Assembly (NCBI RefSeq): GCF_015356865.1
Contig: NZ_JAAFZA010000018.1
Coordinates: 1-64,000 of the forward strand
Direction of reading: 5' to 3'
DNA length: 64,000 nt
Origin: Catenulispora pinisilvae
GTDB taxonomy: Bacteria; Actinomycetota; Actinomycetes; Streptomycetales; Catenulisporaceae
The position numbers and the translations under genes are program-made. The notes beneath the pieces were generated by a model. It saw only the letters and a program-made list of their open reading frames with translations, made no database searches and was not told where the DNA came from. Shown here in pieces: positions 7,377 through 14,762 of this stretch; position 1 is the first letter of the stretch; each line of letters starts with the position of its first letter.

Positions 7377-8897
7377 ATGGCAGATGTCGACACGACCGGC
7401 GCGGGACCACAGACGGACCTGGCCCCACCCGCCGCTCACACCGACCCGAACCACGCCAAGCGGTGGCTCATCCTGGCGGTCATCGGGCTGGCGCAGCTGA
7501 TGATCGTGCTGGACGTCACGATCGTGAACATCGCGCTGCCCGACGCGCAGAAGTCGCTGGGCTTCTCCAACGGCGACCGGCAGTGGATCGTCACCGCCTA
7601 CTCGCTGGCGTTCGGCAGTCTGCTGTTGCTGTTCGGCCGGGTCTCCGACGTCATCGGGCGGCGGATGATGTTCCTGATCGGGCTGGTCGGGTTCGCCGCG
7701 GCCTCGGCGCTGGGCGGTGCCGCACCGAACTTCGAGATCCTGGTGCTGGCCCGCGCGTTGCAGGGGGTGGCCGGCGCCATGCTCGCCCCGGCCGCGCTCT
7801 CGCTGCTGTCCACGACCTTCACCGAGGCCAAGGAGCGGGCCACCGCGTTCGCCGTGTTCGGCGGCATCGCCGGTTCCGGCGCCGCGATCGGGATGCTGCT
7901 CGGCGGGGTGCTGACCGAGTTCCTGAACTGGCGCTGGACGCTGTTCGTCAACGTCGGCATCAGCGTCATCGCGATCGCCGGCGCCGCGGTGCTGATCCCG
8001 CGGCACGCGCGCAGCGCCGACCGGCCCTCGCTCGACATCCCCGGCACGGTCCTGGTCTCGGCCGGTCTGTTCGGCATCGTCTACGGCTTCGCCAACGCCG
8101 AGTCGCACCCGTGGAGCGCCCCGGGTACCTGGGGCTTCCTGACCGCCGGCGTGGTCCTGCTGGTCGGCTTCATCTGGTGGCAGACCCGCACCAAGCACCC
8201 GCTGCTGCCGATGCGCGTCATCCTGGAGCGCAACCGCGGCGGGTCCTACCTGGCGATGTTCCTTACCGGCATCGGTATGTTCGGCGTCTTCCTGTTCCTG
8301 AACTACTACCTGCAGGAGATCCTGCGCTACAGCCCGGTCATGACCGGTGTGGCGTTCCTGCCGATGGTCGCCGCCCTGATGGTCACCGCGACCATCAGCA
8401 CCACCCAGCTCTACCCGCGGATGGGCGCCAAGATCCTGGTCTTCGTCGGCATGCTGGTGGCCGGCGGCGGCATGGTCTGGCTCACCGGCATCGGGCTGCA
8501 CTCCAGCTACGCCGCGAACATCCTCGGCCCGACCGTGCTCGTCGGCATCGGCATGGGCGCCATCTTCGCCCCGGCGATGAACGCCGCCACCTCCGGGGTG
8601 GAGTCCCACGACGCCGGCGTGGCCTCGGCCATGGTCAACACCGCCCAGCAGATCGGCGGCTCGATCGGCACCGCGCTGCTGAACTCGCTGGCGGCCAGCG
8701 CGCTGACCGGCTACCTGGTCGGCAAGAACGCGGCCAGCCCGGTGGTGCAGGCCAACGCCGCGATCCACAGCTATGTCGTCGCCTTCTGGTGGGCCGCCGC
8801 GATCTTCGGTGTCGGCGCCTTCATCTGCGGCCTCATCCTGCGGGCCGGCAAGCCCGACCCGGCGGATCCGGACGCGGCCCCGGCCATCCACGCGTGA
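7377..8897 (+). CDS. DHA2-type MFS drug exporter (14 TM)
   Basis: 506 residues, a member of the major facilitator superfamily DHA2 (EmrB/QacA-like) group of proton-coupled exporters. Visible hallmarks are LDVTIVNIALPDAQKSLGFS in the first helix, the loop motif GRVSDVIGRRMMF (motif A), a GIAGSGAAIGMLLGG motif C after helix 5 and about fourteen hydrophobic segments. The ATG at 7377 follows AGGGGACGAG; in-frame upstream starts would add residues encoded by the operator-like region. A divergent TetR gene supports inducible efflux. The substrate cannot be read from the sequence. Confidence 0.9.
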   Translation: MADVDTTGAGPQTDLAPPAAHTDPNHAKRWLILAVIGLAQLMIVLDVTIVNIALPDAQKSLGFSNGDRQWIVTAYSLAFGSLLLLFGRVSDVIGRRMMFLIGLVGFAAASALGGAAPNFEILVLARALQGVAGAMLAPAALSLLSTTFTEAKERATAFAVFGGIAGSGAAIGMLLGGVLTEFLNWRWTLFVNVGISVIAIAGAAVLIPRHARSADRPSLDIPGTVLVSAGLFGIVYGFANAESHPWSAPGTWGFLTAGVVLLVGFIWWQTRTKHPLLPMRVILERNRGGSYLAMFLTGIGMFGVFLFLNYYLQEILRYSPVMTGVAFLPMVAALMVTATISTTQLYPRMGAKILVFVGMLVAGGGMVWLTGIGLHSSYAANILGPTVLVGIGMGAIFAPAMNAATSGVESHDAGVASAMVNTAQQIGGSIGTALLNSLAASALTGYLVGKNAASPVVQANAAIHSYVVAFWWAAAIFGVGAFICGLILRAGKPDPADPDAAPAIHA

Positions 8898-8924
8898 TCC
8901 GCTGCGCGTGACGGCCACGCGTGG

Positions 8925-8958
8925 CTCACTAGGCCTGACTCACTAGGCCTGACTCACT
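8925..8958 (+). repeat. 14-bp tandem repeat after the MFS stop codon
   Basis: CTCACTAGGCCTGA occurs twice (8925-8938, 8939-8952) and a third time in part, each full unit ending in TGA. A GCGCGTGA element close to the real stop context also recurs between 8891 and 8966. Confidence 0.85.
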
Positions 8959-9052
8959 GCGCGTGACCGGCCGCGCATAACCAGTCGCCCGCACCGAGTC
9001 ACCCCCGGCCAATCGGGTGTGACCTGGTGCGGGACCATGTTCTCCGGCCAAG

Positions 9053-9099
9053 TATGATCAGCGCGGTCAGCGGCGATCCGCCGTCTGGCCGCGCTGATC
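9053..9099 (+). promoter_or_regulatory. -10-like element and long hairpin upstream of the membrane protein gene
   Basis: TATGAT at 9053-9058 is a good -10 hexamer, without a clear -35. Overlapping it, GATCAGCGCGG (9056-9066) pairs with CCGCGCTGATC (9089-9099), and the stem continues inward to CGGCG-ATC-CGCCG. The remaining spacer to the start at 9258 contains no other convincing gene. This may be a structured 5' leader or an unrelated hairpin. Confidence 0.4.
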
Positions 9100-9257
9100 T
9101 CTTCCGCTCTCGGACATTCGCCCACCTCGCGCCACCGCCCGCTCATTCGCGGGCCATGCCTTGCAACCGAATCCGCGTGTTGGTGAGTCAGTGCTTTCGA
9201 GACGGCGGTATCGGCGCCGTGCCTCGTCAGCGGTTCGGTGGATCAGGAGTGGACTGG

Positions 9258-11363
9258 ATGAGCACGGACACTGTCGTCCCCGAGATGGCGGAGATTCCAT
9301 CGGTCTTCGCGGGCGGCCGACCACCACATCGCCGGATTCCGGAGCTGGTCTCGTCCTTCCTGGGACGGGACCTGTTCGGGGTGCGGCTCGGCGTGCTGCT
9401 GGTGATCTTCCCGATGATGGCGGCGACGCTGGCCTTGCAGCTGACCAGCCGCCAGGGCTGGAACCACCCGCCGGACAGCCGCTACTACCTGCCGATGATG
9501 TCGCGGGATATGGGGTTCTCCTGGTCCCACTCGGTCCAGACCGAGCAGCTGGTCTCGCCGGGCACGCACGTGTCGCCCTGGTACTTCGCGGACAACGATC
9601 CGACCTGGCAGATGGTGCGCACCCGGATGCTCTACCCGGTGCTGTCCATCCCGTTCATCTGGATGTGGGGCCTGTCCGGCGGCTCGCTCGCGATCCCCGT
9701 GCTGGGCACGGTGCTGTTCGTCTGGGCGATCGCCCGCGTGCTGCAACGGCTCTACGGCCCGGCGGTCGCGGCCCTGGTCGCCGTCGGCTTCAGCATCACG
9801 GTCCCGGTCACCGGCTTCACCTGGGCCGGAACCGACACGCTGGCGATGGGGCTGGCCGCGGTGATCGTCGCGAACCTGCCGATCGAACGCCGCACCGGCG
9901 CAGCGAACCTGGTGTGGCTGGGCGCGGCCTCGGTGTTCATCGCCCTGACCCGGCAGGTCGGCGTGCTGGCCCCGGCGATGGCCGGCGCCGGATGGCTGTG
10001 GGTGCTGGTGCGCGAGCGCGATTGGCGCAACCGCTGGCTGAGCTCGCTGCTGGTGACGGCGGCGACCACGGTGGTGATCCAGGTCCTGTCGATGATGCTG
10101 GTGAAGACCGACACCGCCGGTGTCCTCGGCCGCGGCCAGACCACGTACTGGGGCATCCTCCGGCAGTTCATCCACTACCTGAAGATCGTCACGCAGGAAG
10201 CGTGCACCTACATGTGGCACACCGACCGCATCCTGTACGCGTTGCTCATCGCGGCCGGGGTCTCGGTGCTGGCCCGCTTCGCCTCCGACGCCACCGCGGT
10301 CTTCATCGGGGCGGTCGGGGCGACCTACATCATCACCGCGGGCGTCGGGTTCTCCGGCTACATGCGCTACGAGATGATCATGTTCCCCGCCGCCGCGGTC
10401 GCGGCCGGCCAGCTGATTCAGCTGCTGCTCACCAACTATCAGAAGCAGCCGGGCGTAGAGCCAGTGGCTACTGCCGCAGCCACTGGCGTAGCCCTCGCCG
10501 ACGTGGAAGCCGCTGAGGCCAAGGCCATCGCCGCAGTCGCTGCCATCGATGTAACGACCGGCACCGCGACTGGCACCGCGACTGGCACCGTGACCGGCAC
10601 CGCGGCTGACAGCACGACCGACGCCGCGACCGACACCGCCACGGACACCGCCACGGACACCGCGACCGATCCCGTGACCGACTTCCTCCGCATCCCGGCG
10701 CAGCGCCGGCCCCGAGGCTTCACCGGCGCCATGGCCGCCACCAAGCCCGGCCGGTTCCTGGGCCTGGACCAGCCGCGCCAGGACCGCTGGAAGCCGCAGC
10801 TCGCCTTCAACGCCGCGGTCCTGGCGGTCGTCGTCGGCGTCTCGCTGAACGGCTCTTGGTCCTCGACCGCAGCCGTCCCCACCTCGCCCTCCTACGAAGC
10901 GGCCCAAGGCGGGACGAGCTACGCGGTCGAACCGCTGGCCGTGCAGCCGGCCGAGCAGACCCTGAAGATCTTCTTCGACCAGGCCGTCGGCCTGGCCCAC
11001 GACAGCGGCAACCTGCAGGGCGCGGTCGACTGGGTCCACACGATGCGCTACCGGCCGACGGCCCCGGACCAGCCGGGCTGGGCCACCCGGGACAAGGACG
11101 GCACCGCGGTGGTCCACCCCAGCTCGATGGGGCAGGACGTGGAGATGTCGGAGGCGTTCGGCCAGGGACTGTCGCTGGACTCGACGGTGCGGTCGGACAC
11201 CGTCAAGATCCTGAGCCGCCAGGTGAGCCAGTACGGCGAGGACGTGGTGTTCACGGTCCAGGACAAGTCCGGCGTCGTGCACCAGGGCACCGCGACGACG
11301 CTCTACCCGATCTGGGACAAGAGGGATCCGGCCACGGTCACCTCGATGGTCTTCGACTCCTGA
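9258..11363 (+). CDS. Large polytopic membrane protein, possibly GT-C glycosyltransferase-like
   Basis: 701 residues. After a short N-terminus, about nine to ten hydrophobic segments run from residue 38 to about 400. An early extracytoplasmic loop holds NHPPDSRYYLPM, reminiscent of the acidic D-x-R-Y-Y region in GT-C membrane glycosyltransferases. A Thr/Ala/Asp repeat linker (TGTATGTATG then TDTATDTATD, about 435-480) follows, then a cytoplasmic basic stretch, one more membrane helix and a soluble C-terminal domain of about 170 residues. The ATG at 9258 has AGGAG at 9245-9249. GT-C enzymes use lipid-linked sugars outside the membrane, but the family call is only suggestive. Confidence 0.6.
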   Translation: MSTDTVVPEMAEIPSVFAGGRPPHRRIPELVSSFLGRDLFGVRLGVLLVIFPMMAATLALQLTSRQGWNHPPDSRYYLPMMSRDMGFSWSHSVQTEQLVSPGTHVSPWYFADNDPTWQMVRTRMLYPVLSIPFIWMWGLSGGSLAIPVLGTVLFVWAIARVLQRLYGPAVAALVAVGFSITVPVTGFTWAGTDTLAMGLAAVIVANLPIERRTGAANLVWLGAASVFIALTRQVGVLAPAMAGAGWLWVLVRERDWRNRWLSSLLVTAATTVVIQVLSMMLVKTDTAGVLGRGQTTYWGILRQFIHYLKIVTQEACTYMWHTDRILYALLIAAGVSVLARFASDATAVFIGAVGATYIITAGVGFSGYMRYEMIMFPAAAVAAGQLIQLLLTNYQKQPGVEPVATAAATGVALADVEAAEAKAIAAVAAIDVTTGTATGTATGTVTGTAADSTTDAATDTATDTATDTATDPVTDFLRIPAQRRPRGFTGAMAATKPGRFLGLDQPRQDRWKPQLAFNAAVLAVVVGVSLNGSWSSTAAVPTSPSYEAAQGGTSYAVEPLAVQPAEQTLKIFFDQAVGLAHDSGNLQGAVDWVHTMRYRPTAPDQPGWATRDKDGTAVVHPSSMGQDVEMSEAFGQGLSLDSTVRSDTVKILSRQVSQYGEDVVFTVQDKSGVVHQGTATTLYPIWDKRDPATVTSMVFDS

Positions 11364-11516
11364 TGCGTTGATCTCGGCCAGAAGGCGAGTACCCGTTGCC
11401 CGGCGGCGGCGAGAAAGGCCGTTGCCGGGCAACGGAAAGTCCATTCCCGCGGTGTGCTTTATCCGTGACCTCCGCACTCTTTCCCCGTGACAGTGGCCGG
11501 GCGCAGAATGGCGGGC

Positions 11517-12380
11517 ATGGGCGATCTGAGGTTGAGTGTCTGGCGACTCATGCACCGCTATCGGGATCCGGTGCCGGGCACATTGCGGCTGACCGCCAAA
11601 GACTGGAACGGTTCGTCGGTGACTTATGTCGGGGTGATCAGCGCCCCCGGCCTGGACCCGACGCCGATCTCGCGCAAGACCTCCGAACCGAGCCGGCGTT
11701 TTGTGATGACCGGTATGGACCTGCCGGTGCTCGTCGACCGCTCCCGGCCGTACAAATTCAAGATCCTGTGGAAGCAGGTGCTCACTGGGAAGCAGTACCG
11801 CGAGAACCAGCGGTTGCAGGATCTGCAACGGGCCCACGAGACCGCGGCCCGGATGGCGGCCGGTGACACCAATGCCGGGACGAACCCGATGGACGCGTTC
11901 TTCAGCGGCGGCACCGGCCTCCTCGGCGGCACCACCTTCTCGGCCGGCACCCGCCGGATGTTCACCAACGGCGGCGGCAACGTGGACCTCACACAGGCCG
12001 TCACCTCCGCGATCGCCGAGGCCTTCGGCGGCCACCAGAGCGGGGCGTGGGGCGAGTCCAACGTCCACGTGCAGATCGTGGGCGACGGCGGCGCACCGGT
12101 GGTCAACGGCCGGCCCGCCACCGCCGTCGTGCGGGCGGCCAGCGATGTGACGTTGCCCGGCTTCGTCGGCGGTATGGTCCCCGGCGGCGTCGTCGACATG
12201 ACGCTCGAAGTGACCCCGCCGGACGGCGGCGACCGCTATCCGGCCCAGCTGCGGATGGCCTTCTCGTCGCCGGAACGCCGGGCCCAGGTCGCGACGCCCG
12301 GCACCGAGATTCCGGTGTTGGTGGACCCGAACCTGCCGACGCATGTCGTCATCGACAAGGATGCCTTCGGCGCCCTGTAG
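11517..12380 (+). CDS. Unrecognised cytosolic protein with duplicated PVLVD motif
   Basis: 287 residues without signal peptide or membrane helix. Two similar beta-rich units can be seen: LRLTAKDWNGSSVTYVGVIS through DLPVLVDRSRPYKFKILW (about 20-85) and VHVQIVGDGGAPVVNGRPAT through EIPVLVDPNLPTHVVIDKD (about 180-283), each closing with a conserved PVLVD-x-x-x-P motif. They are joined by a helical then Gly-rich segment. This suggests an internal duplication. I do not recognise the family. The start is uncertain: ATG 11517 and ATG 11508 are both possible and neither has a strong ribosome-binding site. It is separated by 150 bp from the membrane protein gene upstream. Confidence 0.6.
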   Translation: MGDLRLSVWRLMHRYRDPVPGTLRLTAKDWNGSSVTYVGVISAPGLDPTPISRKTSEPSRRFVMTGMDLPVLVDRSRPYKFKILWKQVLTGKQYRENQRLQDLQRAHETAARMAAGDTNAGTNPMDAFFSGGTGLLGGTTFSAGTRRMFTNGGGNVDLTQAVTSAIAEAFGGHQSGAWGESNVHVQIVGDGGAPVVNGRPATAVVRAASDVTLPGFVGGMVPGGVVDMTLEVTPPDGGDRYPAQLRMAFSSPERRAQVATPGTEIPVLVDPNLPTHVVIDKDAFGAL

Positions 12381-12404
12381 TGCGGGTCCGGGCTCCCGGC
12401 TACG

Positions 12405-12455
12405 GATCTGTCCCGCCCAGGGATGGGTCCCGCCTAGGGATCAGTCCTGCGGAGT
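12405..12455 (-). repeat. 17-bp tandem repeat spanning the stop of the nitroreductase-family gene
   Basis: Three units of 17 bp (12405-12421, 12422-12438, 12439-12455) share a GAT-n-n-GTCCCGCC-n-AGG core. The last, most diverged unit contains the TGA of the minus-strand gene at 12441-12443. Confidence 0.75.
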
Positions 12456-12887
12456 GAGCAGGACGATCGGGATCTCGCGCTCGGTCTTCTCCTTGTACTC
12501 GTTGTAGAGCGGGAAGATGCCCGCCATCTGCGTCCACAGCGCCGGGCGCTCCTCAGGGGTCGCGATCCGGGCGCGCGCGGTGAACCGGCGCGGGCCGACC
12601 TGGACTCCGACGCTCGGGTCCGCCACGAGGTTGGTGAACCACGACGGATGCTGGTCGGAGCCGCCCTTCGACGCCACGACGACGAAGTCCTCGCCGGACG
12701 TGCCGTAGATCAGGCACGTGCGGCGCGCCTCCCCGCTCTTGCGTCCGGTCGTGGCGAGGACCAGCGTGTGGACGCCGTTCCGTTCGTGGCCCTCGGTACC
12801 GCCCGAGGCCAGGTACTTGCGGGTGTGCTCGGCGACCCAATCCCACTGCGAGTCGGTGGCGTGGTCGAGATCAGCGGCGACAGCCAT
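12441..12887 (-). CDS. F420-dependent nitroreductase (DDN) family protein
   Basis: 148 residues with the family's full motif order: LVLATTGRKSGEARRTCLIY, DFVVVASKGGSDQHPSWFTNL, DPSVGVQVGPRRFTARARIA, ERPALW and EIPIVLLTP. Deazaflavin-dependent nitroreductase family proteins bind coenzyme F420 in a split-barrel and reduce quinones or nitro compounds; the GRKSG and S-K-G-G-x-x-x-H-P-x-W segments form the cofactor site. The length is typical. The ATG at 12887 has AAAGGACC shortly upstream. It appears monocistronic. The physiological substrate is unknown. Confidence 0.87.
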   Translation of the reverse strand: MAVAADLDHATDSQWDWVAEHTRKYLASGGTEGHERNGVHTLVLATTGRKSGEARRTCLIYGTSGEDFVVVASKGGSDQHPSWFTNLVADPSVGVQVGPRRFTARARIATPEERPALWTQMAGIFPLYNEYKEKTEREIPIVLLTPQD

Positions 12888-13130
12888 GGCCGTGGTCCTT
12901 TCTCAGCAAGCTCTGGTCAGTCCTGGTGCGTCATACGGTCGATGATGCCCCGATCGGATGCAGCCCGCAGCCCGCGGCCCGGCTTCAGCGGCCGGCAAAG
13001 CCATTCCGGCAGCTATCTGTCGACATCTGTCGGCATAAATGCCGTCCCGCTCGGCGCTGAAAGCCTTATTCCTTATGCTTTCGCAGAAAGTTTCGCAGAA
13101 CATTGAGATGTAGCGGCTGAGAAGGCGGGC

Positions 13131-14084
13131 TCAGGCGGCGAAGGCGTCGATCGCCACGGCCAGGTCGTCTCCGGTGAACTCTTGTTGCCACTCGCTGAGG
13201 CGCTTGGCGATCTGCGGCAGCAGCCCGGTCTGGTTGCCCAACGCGACGCTCGCGTAGCCGTGCTCCGGCGCGAGGAGGACGGCGGTCCGGTAGCCGTCCA
13301 GACGGCCGTTCAGGTACATCTGGCCGGACGGACCGAGGGCCCAGGCCAGGCCGTACCGCATCGGGTCTTCGGGGCGGGTGCGGGGGCGCCGGATCTGCGC
13401 CAACAGCGCCGGGTCGGCCAGCAGCTGCTCGGCGAAGGAGAGGTAGTCGGCCACGCATGACCACAGGCCGCCGCTGGGGCGTCGGCCGCGCGGGTAGGCC
13501 TCGACGGGGAGCGGGGTCTGCTCGTCCCAGCCGGTGACCGGCGCGGGCGGGGTGTCGAAGCCGGTGCGGGTCAGGTGCCACGGGCTCAGGAGTATCGCGT
13601 CGAGGGCCTGCTCGTAGCTGGTGCCGGCATCGTCATCAGCGAGGGCCGCGAGGATGCAGCCGGCCAGGAAGTAGTTGCCGTTGTAGTACGACCAGGCCTC
13701 GCCCGGTGTGCGCTCGTTGCCCGCCCGTACCACCAGCCGCGCGGCCTCCTGGAGCACCTCGGGTCCCTGACCGAGGGCGGCCACGGTCGCGCCGTCGACC
13801 GACTCCCGCAGCCCGGAGACCTGGCCGAGCAGCTGCTCGACGGTGATCGTCCGGTCGGCCCGCCAGTCCGCGGCCAGGTCCGGCAGCAGCTCGATCGCCG
13901 GAGTCGCCAGCGCGATCCCGCGATCCACCAGCGCCCGGACGGTCGCCACGGCGGTCAACGGCTTGGTCAGCGAGGCGACCCGGAAGACCGAGGTCTCGTC
14001 GGCCTGGAGCGGCCCCAGCCTCTCGATCGTGCGCCGGCCATCCCGCGACACGCCTATGACGACGCCCCCACCTGCCGTTTCCAT
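13131..14084 (-). CDS. Serine hydrolase of the beta-lactamase / class C PBP fold
   Basis: 317 residues without a signal peptide. The S-x-x-K motif is S38-L-T-K41 and the Y-x-N motif is Y133-Y-N135; near the C-terminus, LNGRLDGYRT may replace the K-T-G box, as in esterase or amidase members. The family includes carboxypeptidases, esterases and beta-lactamases, so substrate is open; the absence of a leader argues for a cytosolic enzyme. The ATG at 14084 has AGGAAGGG seven bases upstream, and a start further upstream would overlap the divergent promoter. It is divergent from the small conserved protein at 14182 across 97 bp. Confidence 0.83.
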   Translation of the reverse strand: METAGGGVVIGVSRDGRRTIERLGPLQADETSVFRVASLTKPLTAVATVRALVDRGIALATPAIELLPDLAADWRADRTITVEQLLGQVSGLRESVDGATVAALGQGPEVLQEAARLVVRAGNERTPGEAWSYYNGNYFLAGCILAALADDDAGTSYEQALDAILLSPWHLTRTGFDTPPAPVTGWDEQTPLPVEAYPRGRRPSGGLWSCVADYLSFAEQLLADPALLAQIRRPRTRPEDPMRYGLAWALGPSGQMYLNGRLDGYRTAVLLAPEHGYASVALGNQTGLLPQIAKRLSEWQQEFTGDDLAVAIDAFAA

Positions 14085-14181
14085 CCGCCACCCTTCCTGT
14101 CGACGCCCCAGTGGACCACGCGAAAGATCACTGTCGCCAATTACACTGCGAAAGACAGCCCAACCCTCACCGGGAGTGCGC

Positions 14182-14646
14182 ATGCCCTACGTCGTCGACT
14201 TCGTGAACGTGTCCACCACCGGCCTGGAATCCTCCCCGGTCGCGCCGGCCCTGGCCGGTCTGCGGGCCAACGAGGCGCGCTACTACAAGAACAAGTACGA
14301 CCACGTCTTCACCGTCACCCCCGCCGACGAGGCCCCGAAGACCCTGGAACGGGTGACCCACATCCTCGCCCAGGAGCGCGACATCGTGATCGCGGCCAAG
14401 CCGCTGGAGGTCACCGAGTTCGAGGTGGAGGGCTTCCGGATGGCGTACGTGTTCTACGAATCCGGTCTGGCGATCAACGTGATGTACGGGATCGAGGACG
14501 GGGGGAAGCGCGCGGTCGGCTTCAAGCTCTCGGAGGGGATGGAAGTCCCCGAGGAGTTGGCGGAGCGGTTCAAGTTCGCGCGCCAGAAGTCGAAGCTGGC
14601 CGGGGAGATCCGCGGGTCGTTCTTCGTGATCAAGGGCGAGTACTGA
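14182..14646 (+). CDS. Conserved small protein of unknown function
   Basis: 154 residues, soluble, with alternating charged helices and strands (KNKYDHVFTVTPADEAPKTL, ERVTHILAQERDIVIAAKPL, EVEGFRMAYVFYESG, INVMYGIEDGGKRAVGFKLS). The highly regular sequence and strong ribosome-binding site (GGGAG 14172-14176) show a real gene. I recall similar actinobacterial proteins but no established function. It is divergent from the serine hydrolase and followed by a stop-codon repeat and a strong hairpin. Confidence 0.72.
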   Translation: MPYVVDFVNVSTTGLESSPVAPALAGLRANEARYYKNKYDHVFTVTPADEAPKTLERVTHILAQERDIVIAAKPLEVTEFEVEGFRMAYVFYESGLAINVMYGIEDGGKRAVGFKLSEGMEVPEELAERFKFARQKSKLAGEIRGSFFVIKGEY

Positions 14647-14691
14647 GCGGTTCGGCATGAGTCGGATTCAGGCATGAGCCGGGCTCGGACA
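14644..14691 (+). repeat. Stop-codon-bearing degenerate tandem repeat
   Basis: Three units begin with the stop codon itself: TGAGCGGTTCGGCA, TGAGTCGGATTCAGGCA and TGAGCCGGGCTCGGACA. The second and third are 17 bp long and each starts TGAG-C/T-C-G-G. Confidence 0.7.
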
Positions 14692-14696
14692 CGAGT

Positions 14697-14730
14697 CGGG
14701 GCCCGTATCAGCCAGCTGATACGAGCCCCG
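14697..14730. terminator. Bidirectional hairpin between convergent genes
   Basis: CGTATCAG (14704-14711) pairs with CTGATACG (14716-14723) around CCAG. After one mismatch the stem continues with CGGGGC/GCCCCG to 14697 and 14730. It lies between the convergent 14182 gene and the ABC permease; there is no T-tract. Confidence 0.7.
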
Positions 14731-14762
14731 CTCGCCGACCCGGCCGTGCGGCCGAGTCGGCC

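Noticed and set aside
9243-12344. A very long open frame on the minus strand
   Set aside because: It runs antisense to two genes with clear starts and domains; its translation is Arg/Gly/His-rich with no motif. Long antisense frames are expected at this GC content.
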